From an uncultured Eubacteriales bacterium (lineage in GTDB: Bacteria; Bacillota; Clostridia; Oscillospirales; Acutalibacteraceae), in contig ONNU01000025.1 in NCBI GenBank assembly GCA_900319255.1, positions 1 to 24,687 of the forward strand: a stretch of 24,687 nt of DNA, read 5' to 3'. This document shows, one piece after another, positions 1 to 7,350 of this stretch. A program made the translations under genes and the position numbers. Numbering within the stretch: position 1 is the stretch's first letter; each line of letters begins with the position of its first letter. The notes under the pieces were generated by a model. The model saw only the letters and a list, made by a program, of their open reading frames with translations, made no database searches and was not told the origin of the DNA.

Positions 1-1304
1 AAGCCCTTATTAACATTGCTGGTTCCTTGTCCTCTCAGAGCTAATATGGAGGATGCTGCTTTAAAAGAACTTGACGCTATTCCAATTCCGCCGTTGATCG
101 TCGAAAAGACAGATTCGATCTTTTTTCTGTAATTATTTGAATTATGCGCTGTTTTGTAGGATTTGACTGCGCCGATAGTACTTTGCAATGCGCCGACTCC
201 TGCAGTACCAAGGCTCAGAAGACTTGAGCCTGTTGATATTTTAGAATGATCATTATTAAACTGTTTAGCATCTTCCTTTGACATATCAGCTGTTTTAAGA
301 CCCATATATGCAGTGCCCATTGCGCTGAGGGCATTTACTGCATCAGAACCATAGGTCAATCCGTACTTCATAGTCTTGTTCAAAGCATTCGTTCCAAATG
401 CTTTGGCTTTACCAAAAAAGCCCTTTGGCTTTTTCGATTCCACTATCTCGCCCGGAAGCTCATTTTTCGGCCAGTAGCCATCCTTATCCAGCTCCGTCAG
501 ATATCTTCCTGTTTTTCCGGCTTCACCCTCGCCTTCGTCATGCTCTTTATTAACTATTTCGTTCTCTTCATCATTCTCTTTATTTACTATTTCGTTCTGT
601 TCTTCATCCTCTATTTTTATCTCCTTAAGTCGTTCCTTCAGATCATCCGCCGGATCCTCTTTTTTCTTATTCTTATCTTCTTCTTCTTCTTCTTTTCCCG
701 GTTTTATTTCTTCTGCAAGCTTTTTTAATTGATCTGTTTTATCATCGCCTTTTTTGGCAGTGCTGAGAGAGCCGGAGCTGCCCTCCTGTTTGTCTGTGTC
801 CTTAGCGTTTTCTTTTTGCTTCGCTAATCTTTTGTTCATTTCAGAAATAGTATGAAGCTCTTCTTTTCTTGCTTTGGTCTTGCGCTCAATATATTCATCG
901 ACCAGGGTTTTCTTCAGATATTCTGCTTTTTCGCTATCCTCCTGTTCCCCGTCATCTTCACCTTTCTTTTTCTTCTTCTTTTTTTTACCCTTCTTATCAT
1001 CTTCCTTGTTTTCTATGACAACTTCATCTTCTTTTATGTCATCCTTCTCTTCAACCTCCTTCTTTTCATCCTCCTTCTTTTTAACCTCCTTCTTTTCAAC
1101 ATCCTTCTTTACATCTTCCTTTTCTTCTTCCTTTTCTTCTTCCTTTTTACCCTGCTCATGGACGATCTCTGCAATTCCCTTGATAGCATCCTTTACTACG
1201 AGCGGATCAACATTTGTCTTGTCAACACCATTCTCTGTTACGTTTAGCTTCTCAGCTAATAACTTATCGTCATCTTTTTTCTCTGGTAGAACTAATGGAT
1301 TCAT
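1..1304 (-). CDS. Candidate CIS cargo protein 2, partial (open at left edge)
   Basis: Reading the minus strand from ATG at 1304 gives about 434 codons with no stop before the window edge, so the 3' end is missing. The start has a GGGGGTG-rich site upstream and lies 14 bases after the YbjN-like gene at 1319-1828. Residues 1-40 are mixed; about 50-260 are very rich in Lys, Glu and Asp with several poly-Glu/Lys runs and are probably disordered or coiled coil. About 295-430 are Gly/Ala/Ser-rich, moderately hydrophobic and helical. Residues about 129-160 (KKTLVDEYIERK then EL..I..MNKR) match a segment in the protein at 1985-3976, and the C-terminal halves are laid out alike, so the two are paralogues. 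No enzyme motif is visible. Role as injected cargo is inferred from size, disorder, a paired chaperone-like gene and position at the operon end. The 5' half is more AT-rich than its neighbours. Confidence 0.8.
   Translation of the reverse strand, partial: MNPLVLPEKKDDDKLLAEKLNVTENGVDKTNVDPLVVKDAIKGIAEIVHEQGKKEEEKEEEKEDVKKDVEKKEVKKKEDEKKEVEEKDDIKEDEVVIENKEDDKKGKKKKKKKKGEDDGEQEDSEKAEYLKKTLVDEYIERKTKARKEELHTISEMNKRLAKQKENAKDTDKQEGSSGSLSTAKKGDDKTDQLKKLAEEIKPGKEEEEEDKNKKKEDPADDLKERLKEIKIEDEEQNEIVNKENDEENEIVNKEHDEGEGEAGKTGRYLTELDKDGYWPKNELPGEIVESKKPKGFFGKAKAFGTNALNKTMKYGLTYGSDAVNALSAMGTAYMGLKTADMSKEDAKQFNNDHSKISTGSSLLSLGTAGVGALQSTIGAVKSYKTAHNSNNYRKKIESVFSTINGGIGIASSSFKAASSILALRGQGTSNVNKG
543..598 (-). 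repeat. Tandem 33-bp repeat inside cargo gene
   Basis: The 23-base segment beginning at 543 recurs at 576 with one difference, an offset of 33 bases. It encodes two tandem 11-residue units containing NEIVNKE within the acidic disordered region of the partial cargo protein. The offset is a multiple of three, so the frame is kept. Confidence 0.7.
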
Positions 1305-1318
1305 ACATACACCCCCGT

Positions 1319-1828
1319 TCAGATTCTGATGATACGGAAATCATCCGGATCTATTTCTTCTATACTTTTTTTACGGCTGATAAGCGGTTCAAGCAGCTCC
1401 CTGCATCCCACCGCTGCGGAAATAAGAAGCTCAAAGCATATTATCAGCGAATCAAAAACCATCTCTTCTGAAAGACCGTCAGCAAGAAACGCATGATCCA
1501 GATATAAAAATCCTTCCTCCGCCAGCAGTCCGAAATTTCCGATACGAAGCCCTGAATTCAAAGCAGGCAGCAGCCTTGAAATATCCTCTGACAGATCCTT
1601 CTCAAGCCCGCCGATGACCGATACCATCAGCTGCAGAGCCATGCTGTCCTCACTGAAACGGCATATGCTGATATTACAATCCTCCGGAAAGTTTTCCTTT
1701 CCGCCCATTTCGATAACAAGGATCTCTCTTCCGCCGGCATTCTCTGTCTCCATAAGCTCTTTTGGGATGCCGTAGGAAACAAACTGCTCCTTTATTTTTT
1801 CAAGTGATATATTTTTCTGCTCTGCCAT
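1319..1828 (-). CDS. YbjN-like small protein, candidate cargo chaperone 2
   Basis: 169-residue acidic protein starting at ATG 1828 with a clear GGAGGTG site. It is closely related to the product of 3992-4501: shared stretches include EDC.IS.CRF, LQLMVSV, GNFGL.AE.GFLY and CRELLEPL.S. The order of elements (mixed alpha/beta, a N...GNFGL...DGFLY core, then a long helix ending near a CRELLEPL segment) resembles YbjN-family domains, which share the fold of type III secretion chaperones of the CesT/SycE class. That assignment is by pattern only. The gene lies 14 bases upstream of the large partial protein at 1-1304, repeating the arrangement of the 3992-4501/1985-3976 pair, so a dedicated chaperone for that protein is the favoured role. 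No catalytic motif is seen. Confidence 0.75.
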   Translation of the reverse strand: MAEQKNISLEKIKEQFVSYGIPKELMETENAGGREILVIEMGGKENFPEDCNISICRFSEDSMALQLMVSVIGGLEKDLSEDISRLLPALNSGLRIGNFGLLAEEGFLYLDHAFLADGLSEEMVFDSLIICFELLISAAVGCRELLEPLISRKKSIEEIDPDDFRIIRI

Positions 1829-1984
1829 TTCAGGGCACCTCCGGTTTATATATTTCTGATACTGGATCCTGATATCATTCAGCCTTTGCGAAAAACTTCC
1901 TCGCTGCTCAAAGCCTGCTTTTATCAGTGTTCAGTATGAACGGAGCTGTCCTTCCGGGGACAGTATCCGTCAATTTATTATTTT
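1829..1984. other. Intergenic gap between the two chaperone-cargo cassettes
   Basis: 156 bases separate the two cassettes. They hold a perfect 6-bp inverted repeat (CTGTCC at 1936-1941, GGACAG at 1948-1953, 6-base loop). No T-run follows it on either strand, so it is not a convincing intrinsic terminator. It could be a weak processing or attenuation hairpin after the first cargo gene. The ribosome binding site of the downstream gene lies close to 1829. No convincing promoter was recognised. Confidence 0.4.
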
Positions 1985-3976
1985 TTATGCATCTCCTGTA
2001 AGCGCAGATGCAATTTCGTTAAGAGTTGCGTCCTGGGTCAGACCCAGTGCTGACAGCATGGTTTCTCTGTCCTTTGGTGAAGCCTCCATGATATTTCTTG
2101 CCCTTTTCATATTCAGCGCCTTGAAGCCCTCCATCAGCTCATCTTCTCCGAGTCCACTGTCATTTATGGGTATATCAACGCCCAGCCTTGCTATGGTGAT
2201 ACGATCCAGCGTATTATCATCAACATTCTCGAAATAATTATGATCCGGTTTACTGGGATCTGATTCCTCATCCACCTCATCTCTGAGCTTATTTCTTTTG
2301 TTAATAAGATATCTGTTGATCACATCGAGCTTCTTTTCCTTGATCTTTTTGCCGGTGGATTGATCTGAGATATGACCAACAAGCCTGTTTGCGAAGCCTC
2401 CCAATGATGTCATCAGGGGTGTCCATGCTTTCAGAAAGCCGCTGGCACTACTTTTGGGATTAAAAACCTGAAAAAATGTGGAGGCTGTCCCGAGAGAAGA
2501 AGTGATACTTCCGATCCAGTTCTTTCTGAACTGATTGTTTTTTATTTTGTGAAATTCCGCAGCATCCTGCAAGGCATACTTTTTTGCTTTCAGCGAGCGG
2601 AGCATCCTTTTTTTGCCCAGATACTCCCTCCTGTCACCATCCTTTGAATCATCCACATCCTGCTTCAATGCATCTTCATCTATAGCGGAAGCTATACCGC
2701 TCTGAGTTTCAAGCTTTTTTCGGAGCTTATACCGCTGATACTGATCCACATATCCGCCCACAAGACCTGATATATTTGCGGCTGTACCTATCATCGAATT
2801 GAATATGCCGAGAGCGGTGGATGCAGCTTTCTGATTTGTATTTTTGGGATCTCCGAAGGTGGTTATTCCGCCGCTTGCGATCTTTCCGAGACTTCCGAAA
2901 GTGCCGTATGTACTTGAGAGCGCCGAAGTGGTCATCTCGTATATTGCTCTTTTATTATGGGAATTTCTCCGTTTTTTTGCAAGATTATAAATGTTATTTA
3001 TATTGGTATATAGTCCTATTCCGCCTGATATCATTGATAAAGCGCCCATTGCCCGGGTAGCGCCCTCATTATTTTCCCTTATTTCTTCCTTTTTATCAGT
3101 ATCCGTTTCATCGTTTATCTTCTGATTGATAATACCGGTGCCGATGGAATTCATATTCAACAGATCCTGTGCGTAGCCAAGCCCCATATTGACCATCTTT
3201 TCCGTTTTGCTTGGACTGCTCTGACCGGCTGCAAGATCAGCCGGCGAAGAAGCGTCAGGTACATAGCCCTTCGTCCGGGGTATATCCAGATATGAATCCG
3301 GATTAGTGTCAAATCCTCCAACTCCCGGGAGCGCCGGGTTGTCATCTTCATCCTGTATGATTTGCCCGCCGTCTTCACCATCCATAATATCATCATTTCC
3401 GGTTCCTGTAGTGCTGACCATTCCCTGGTCCCTCGGAACACTATCACGCCCGAATTCAAATCCGGTTCCGTTCTCTTCATCATCTCCGACCTGATCAGCC
3501 TGACGGCGATCCTGATTTATCTGATCAAGATCCTGCAGCTCCCTATCTCTCTCAGCAGCTTTTCTGTTACGATACTCGTCAACCAGTTTTGTTTTCAGCG
3601 CACTGAATTTTCGCTGCCTGTATTCATCATCGTCATCGGAATCCTCATCATACTCATCATTTTCGTCCTCCTCACCCTTCTTAGGATTCACCTGTGGTTC
3701 TTCCACAACAGAAGGACTGAGAACAACTGGAGGAGGTTCATGCCTGAGCGGTGGAATGACTTCCGGCTCAGGAGGCGGAGGTTTAGGCTTTCCCTTGTCA
3801 TCTCCTTGGGGTTCTTCTTTTTTGGTTTGATCCTGTGACGGTTCCTGCCTGGCTGATCCTTTAAGCTCGGGAGTAGTATTGGTCGGCTTTGAAGGATCTT
3901 CCTTCCTGCTGCCTGTGCCGGAGCCGGAGCCGGAGGATACCGTTACTTCGGGAGTCGTTTTTAGGTCCGGATTCAT
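1985..3976 (-). CDS. Candidate CIS cargo protein 1 (large disordered/Gly-Ala-rich protein)
   Basis: 663 residues from ATG 3976, preceded by GAGGGGGTG and 15 bases after the chaperone-like gene. Residues 1-100 are disordered: a Ser-Gly run near 14-22 and a Pro-rich stretch near 63-88. Residues 101-120 are strongly acidic. Residues 128-158 carry KTKLVDEYRNRK then REL..L..IN..RR, shared with the partial protein at 1-1304. About 260-420 and 485-540 are Gly/Ala/Ser-rich, weakly hydrophobic helical segments that resemble membrane-inserting or translocator-like helices but are not clear transmembrane spans. Basic linkers lie near 410-420 and 543-565; residues 585-663 form a small folded-looking tail. 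No known toxin motif was recognised. Cargo/effector status is inferred from context; a structural or tape-measure-like role is an alternative. Confidence 0.8.
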   Translation of the reverse strand: MNPDLKTTPEVTVSSGSGSGTGSRKEDPSKPTNTTPELKGSARQEPSQDQTKKEEPQGDDKGKPKPPPPEPEVIPPLRHEPPPVVLSPSVVEEPQVNPKKGEEDENDEYDEDSDDDDEYRQRKFSALKTKLVDEYRNRKAAERDRELQDLDQINQDRRQADQVGDDEENGTGFEFGRDSVPRDQGMVSTTGTGNDDIMDGEDGGQIIQDEDDNPALPGVGGFDTNPDSYLDIPRTKGYVPDASSPADLAAGQSSPSKTEKMVNMGLGYAQDLLNMNSIGTGIINQKINDETDTDKKEEIRENNEGATRAMGALSMISGGIGLYTNINNIYNLAKKRRNSHNKRAIYEMTTSALSSTYGTFGSLGKIASGGITTFGDPKNTNQKAASTALGIFNSMIGTAANISGLVGGYVDQYQRYKLRKKLETQSGIASAIDEDALKQDVDDSKDGDRREYLGKKRMLRSLKAKKYALQDAAEFHKIKNNQFRKNWIGSITSSLGTASTFFQVFNPKSSASGFLKAWTPLMTSLGGFANRLVGHISDQSTGKKIKEKKLDVINRYLINKRNKLRDEVDEESDPSKPDHNYFENVDDNTLDRITIARLGVDIPINDSGLGEDELMEGFKALNMKRARNIMEASPKDRETMLSALGLTQDATLNEIASALTGDA

Positions 3977-3991
3977 ATATTCACCCCCTCA

Positions 3992-4501
3992 TCATGACTG
4001 GATAATACGGAGTTCCTCAACTTTCATCTCAGCTATACTTACCCTGCCGCTGACAAGAGGTTCAAGAAGCTCTCTGCACCGCATGGCTGCGGCTGTGAGA
4101 AATTCAAAGTTAATTATCAGCGAGCTGTCAATAATATTTTCGGAAAGACCATCAATGAGAAATGTCTGGTCAATATATAAAAATCCGTCCTCTGCTATCA
4201 GTCCGAAATTGCCTGTCAGAAGCCGTGAATTCATATACGGAAGCAGCGATGCAATATTCTCTGTCATTTTTTCATCAAGCCCGCTATAGACCGATACCAT
4301 CAGCTGCAGACCGGCGCTGTCCCCGGTGAAGCGGCATACGCTTATGCTGCAATCCTCGGGAAAGTCTTCATCTCCCGTCAGATCAATAACGAGCACCATA
4401 TGCTCTCCGATATCCTCAATATTCATCATCTGCGCAGGAACACCGTATTTAATAAACTGCTCCTTTGCTCTTTCAAGCAATTTCATATCCTGCTCCGGCA
4501 T
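3992..4501 (-). CDS. YbjN-like small protein, candidate cargo chaperone 1
   Basis: 169 residues from ATG 4501. A GTG one codon upstream (4504) is also possible, but ATG 4501 gives MPEQ, matching MAEQ at the start of the paralogue at 1319-1828, and it overlaps the previous gene's stop as TGATG, typical of translational coupling. A GGGGGTG site precedes it. The protein shares EDC.IS.CRF, LQLMVSV, N....GNFGLIAEDGFLY and CRELLEPL with the paralogue. The layout fits the YbjN/type III secretion chaperone-like fold (by eye, not by search). It precedes the 663-residue protein by 15 bases. Chaperone function for that protein is inferred from pairing, small acidic character and family resemblance. Confidence 0.75.
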   Translation of the reverse strand: MPEQDMKLLERAKEQFIKYGVPAQMMNIEDIGEHMVLVIDLTGDEDFPEDCSISVCRFTGDSAGLQLMVSVYSGLDEKMTENIASLLPYMNSRLLTGNFGLIAEDGFLYIDQTFLIDGLSENIIDSSLIINFEFLTAAAMRCRELLEPLVSGRVSIAEMKVEELRIIQS

Positions 4502-5022
4502 CACAGCGCACCCCCTATGCTCCTGATCTCTGCAATCACCTCATCAGCGCCTGCTTCTCCGCTCAGCAGCTTTCTTATCAGCACACTGCCGTTGAGCATT
4601 GCATTTTCCATTATTCCAAGCGTTCTGAGAATATTTACAGCGGATTCATTCATATTTGTTTCCATGCTCTGGACAATACCCTGCGCATAAATTACCGCAG
4701 AAATAGCTTCCTCCAGACGGAAGCTGCCCACAATGGTCAGATTATTCAGCTCGCCGATGACCCTGTGGAGCTGCGGGAACATTTCCTCCGGGATCTCAGC
4801 CTCTATGAATATAATAAGCCTGTAAAGGATCTTATCCTCATCAAAGCTGCACATCTGGATGGAATAGACAATATCGGATTTCTCCTCAAGGGGTGATGGC
4901 AGCGCTATATTCAGCGCCATGATCTCATCGGCTTCCTCGATACTATGCTCCTTTACCGGAGCATTATCTGAAATAAACTCTGCGATAGCTTCAAGATACT
5001 CTCTTGCGGCTTCGTTATTCAT
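4501..5022 (-). CDS. YbjN-like small protein, third paralogue
   Basis: 173 residues from ATG 5022, chosen because GAGGAGG sits 7-8 bases upstream; an in-frame ATG at 5076 would add 18 mostly polar residues but lacks such a site. The protein is acidic and follows the same layout as the two cassette chaperones: an I..CSFDED strand segment, an ELNNLTIVGSFRLEE turn, VIYAQ strand, then a long helix ending LIRKLLSGE. Similarity is weaker, so it is a distant paralogue. It lies between the AAA+ ATPase gene (68-base gap) and the first chaperone (1-base overlap) and has no large partner of its own next to it. It may be a general adaptor between cargo chaperones and the ATPase or baseplate, or a chaperone whose cargo was lost. 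Confidence 0.7.
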   Translation of the reverse strand: MNNEAAREYLEAIAEFISDNAPVKEHSIEEADEIMALNIALPSPLEEKSDIVYSIQMCSFDEDKILYRLIIFIEAEIPEEMFPQLHRVIGELNNLTIVGSFRLEEAISAVIYAQGIVQSMETNMNESAVNILRTLGIMENAMLNGSVLIRKLLSGEAGADEVIAEIRSIGGAL

Positions 5023-5090
5023 AATAGTTTCCTCCTCATTGTTTTTTTCAGAGGCTTTTCCATGCTTCTGATGCAAAATGCCCTGAGCTT

Positions 5091-7322
5091 TTATAGATTT
5101 GCAAGATATCCGAAATCGGAATTTGTAAGTATCTTTCCGTATTTCGAGAAATTAAGCTTTATTGCTTCGATTATATGACAGTTTCTTATGCCCGTACCCT
5201 GCGCTGCGGCAAGATATGCAGCGTTGGTCAGGATCTCCTTTATATTGCTTCCCGAAAGCTCAAAATGATCCGCATAGAATTCAAAATCCAGCGCTTCATC
5301 TGTTTTTGCAGCTTCAGGAAGGATTTTTTTCCATAGCTGGAGCCTGACCTCCGGGGTGGGAAAGACAAAGTTTATCATAAAGCGTATCCTTCGTTTGAAG
5401 GCATCGTCTATATTATTTACATAGTTGGTCGCAAGTATCGTTATGCCCTCGTGATCCTCAAGCTTCTGCAAAAGAAAGGCTGTGTCTGCGTTTGCATAAC
5501 GGTCGTTTGAATCCTTTACCTCCGAGCGCTTTGCAAACATCGCATCAGCTTCATCAAAAAAGAGCATAGCGTTTATATTTTTAGCTTTATCAAAAAGCCT
5601 GCTTATATTCTTCTGGGTCTCGCCGATATATTTACTGGTCAGCTGGGAAAGATCTATCCTGTACAGATCAAGACCAAGCTCGTTTGCCATTACCTGCACA
5701 GCCATGGTTTTTCCTGTACCGGGAGAACCGTAAAACAATGCGCACAATCCTCTGCCATAGGGTGAGCGCTTTCTGAAGCCCCAGTCCTCATTTACTATGC
5801 TGCGGTATCTCACCTGATCGCATATCATTTTCATGCGCCGCTTCTGCTCATCGCTGACCACAAGATCATCCCAGGTGAATACAGCATTTATCCTTGTGGC
5901 ATAGCTGCCGAGCTGATTGACGGAATGCTGCTGTACAGCTCTGGTCATGTGGCTGTCGTCTATGCTTTTCTTCTGAGCGGCTGCAAGCTCTGATGCAAGG
6001 GACGCTGATCCGGTTATACTGCCCGGGGTAAGAATATACCGGTTTGCATAGGACATCAGCTCTTCATCCTTCTCCGGAAGCGCTGCCTTCCAGAACAGAT
6101 ATCTTTCATTCGCCGTCAGCATGGGCAGCTCTTCGCTGATAAATTCTGCGCCGGTGTTCAGAAAGACAGAATCTCTTTCATGGGTAAGCCAGAACAAAAA
6201 ATGAAATGTGCGTGTGATATGCGCTGCCGTTTCAGAAAGGCTTTTATCCTTTTCCCGTCCTGCGGGAGCTTCTTCACCGGTCTGCTCCGTTTCCTGACGG
6301 CTGTCCGTAACAAAGCACGGGAAAGCTCCGATAAGCACCGTTTCCGTATATATCATATCCAGATATTTCTCACGCTCAGTACTTTTCATCTGCAAAAGAT
6401 GGTCAAGACTGATCCTGAGCACCTGCATTCCCATTACAGAGGCTGCGCTGCAAATAAGCGTGGTTCTTCCGATGCCTGCAGGTCCGTACAAGCCGAATAC
6501 AAAACATCCGCTCTGCCGGAAGCCCTTTTTCACCATATATCTGAGTATCTGATCCCTGACCTCATCACGGAAGGGAATAAAAACTTCCTTTCTGAATGCC
6601 GCCAAAGAGCAGAAGCCACTGAGCCTTGGATCGGGATCATTGCTGCCCATAAGATAAGCTGTAACACGGCGGGAAAGTACAAGCTGATCCGATGCCTCGC
6701 TGCGGTCACGCCCGGAAAGCTCACGGCTGCACAAAAAGCGGCACAATGCCGAGGAGCCTGACATCATCCTTGATGCCGATGCCGGAGTTTCCCCCATCAG
6801 GCTTTCATACAATCTGAGCGCAAGCCATTTTGTGGGATACATATCCCCGTTGTTATTATGCAGCCAGACATATATCCCTTCATATTTTCTGTCATACTGC
6901 ACCGATAATGCAAGCAGCATGGCAAAGCTTTCAAAGCTGTCCAGTCTGAATTTTATTTTCAGAAGCTCAAAGCGGGGTATCATCCCGTTTTCCCTGCTCA
7001 CCCTGATGCGGCGGCGTATATGCTCCCGGGAAATACCGATCTGCTCGAGAGCTTCTTCGGTAAGAGCATGGGTATGATCCTGACCGTTTCCGGCTGCGAC
7101 AAGTCTTTCGATATCCTGCACGGATACGGAAAGATCAGAAAGCCTTCCCGCCTCCCATGCGCCCAGCAGTTTTTTGCTGTCCAGTCCCCTTGCGCTCATA
7201 GCTGCCGCAAGGCACAGATCAAGAAATGAAAACAGTTCCTCAAGATGTTCCCTGCTGTTACGATATGGCTGATTCAGTTTTTCTATATGAAAATAATTAT
7301 CATAAAGCTCACTGACTTTCAT
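5091..7322 (-). CDS. CIS-associated AAA+ ATPase (Pvc15/Afp15-like)
   Basis: 743 residues. The N-terminal region to about 240 is the helical extension typical of CIS ATPases (LLALSVQYDRKYEG..., then LSRRVTAYLMGSN.PDPRLSGF). A first nucleotide-binding fold at about 270-400 has a degenerate Walker A, GPAGIGRT (280-287; Lys replaced by Arg), and no clear Walker B. The second AAA+ domain is intact: Walker A GSPGTGKT (532-539), Walker B LFFDEA (587-592), sensor 1 at ATN (631-633), arginine-finger region RRIR (644-647), sensor 2 GSNIKE (691-696). In Pvc/Afp-type systems this ATPase is part of the conserved gene set and is thought to help assembly or cargo loading. Here it stands next to chaperone-like genes, which fits cargo handling. 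Start ATG 7322 has an AAAGGA site upstream. Confidence 0.92.
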   Translation of the reverse strand: MKVSELYDNYFHIEKLNQPYRNSREHLEELFSFLDLCLAAAMSARGLDSKKLLGAWEAGRLSDLSVSVQDIERLVAAGNGQDHTHALTEEALEQIGISREHIRRRIRVSRENGMIPRFELLKIKFRLDSFESFAMLLALSVQYDRKYEGIYVWLHNNNGDMYPTKWLALRLYESLMGETPASASRMMSGSSALCRFLCSRELSGRDRSEASDQLVLSRRVTAYLMGSNDPDPRLSGFCSLAAFRKEVFIPFRDEVRDQILRYMVKKGFRQSGCFVFGLYGPAGIGRTTLICSAASVMGMQVLRISLDHLLQMKSTEREKYLDMIYTETVLIGAFPCFVTDSRQETEQTGEEAPAGREKDKSLSETAAHITRTFHFLFWLTHERDSVFLNTGAEFISEELPMLTANERYLFWKAALPEKDEELMSYANRYILTPGSITGSASLASELAAAQKKSIDDSHMTRAVQQHSVNQLGSYATRINAVFTWDDLVVSDEQKRRMKMICDQVRYRSIVNEDWGFRKRSPYGRGLCALFYGSPGTGKTMAVQVMANELGLDLYRIDLSQLTSKYIGETQKNISRLFDKAKNINAMLFFDEADAMFAKRSEVKDSNDRYANADTAFLLQKLEDHEGITILATNYVNNIDDAFKRRIRFMINFVFPTPEVRLQLWKKILPEAAKTDEALDFEFYADHFELSGSNIKEILTNAAYLAAAQGTGIRNCHIIEAIKLNFSKYGKILTNSDFGYLANL

Positions 7323-7350
7323 ATGCTTTTCCTTTCACCTCTTCCGCAGC

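Noticed and set aside
540..728. Hydrophobic plus-strand 62-residue frame
   Set aside because: Also the complement of low-complexity minus-strand coding sequence, with no start site signals.
852..1329. Two overlapping plus-strand frames rich in Phe, Leu and Ser
   Set aside because: They are the complement of the Lys/Glu-rich coding region of the minus-strand partial cargo gene; no ribosome binding site and low complexity.
1936..1953. Perfect 6-bp hairpin as a terminator
   Set aside because: No T-run follows in either direction; kept only as part of the intergenic note.
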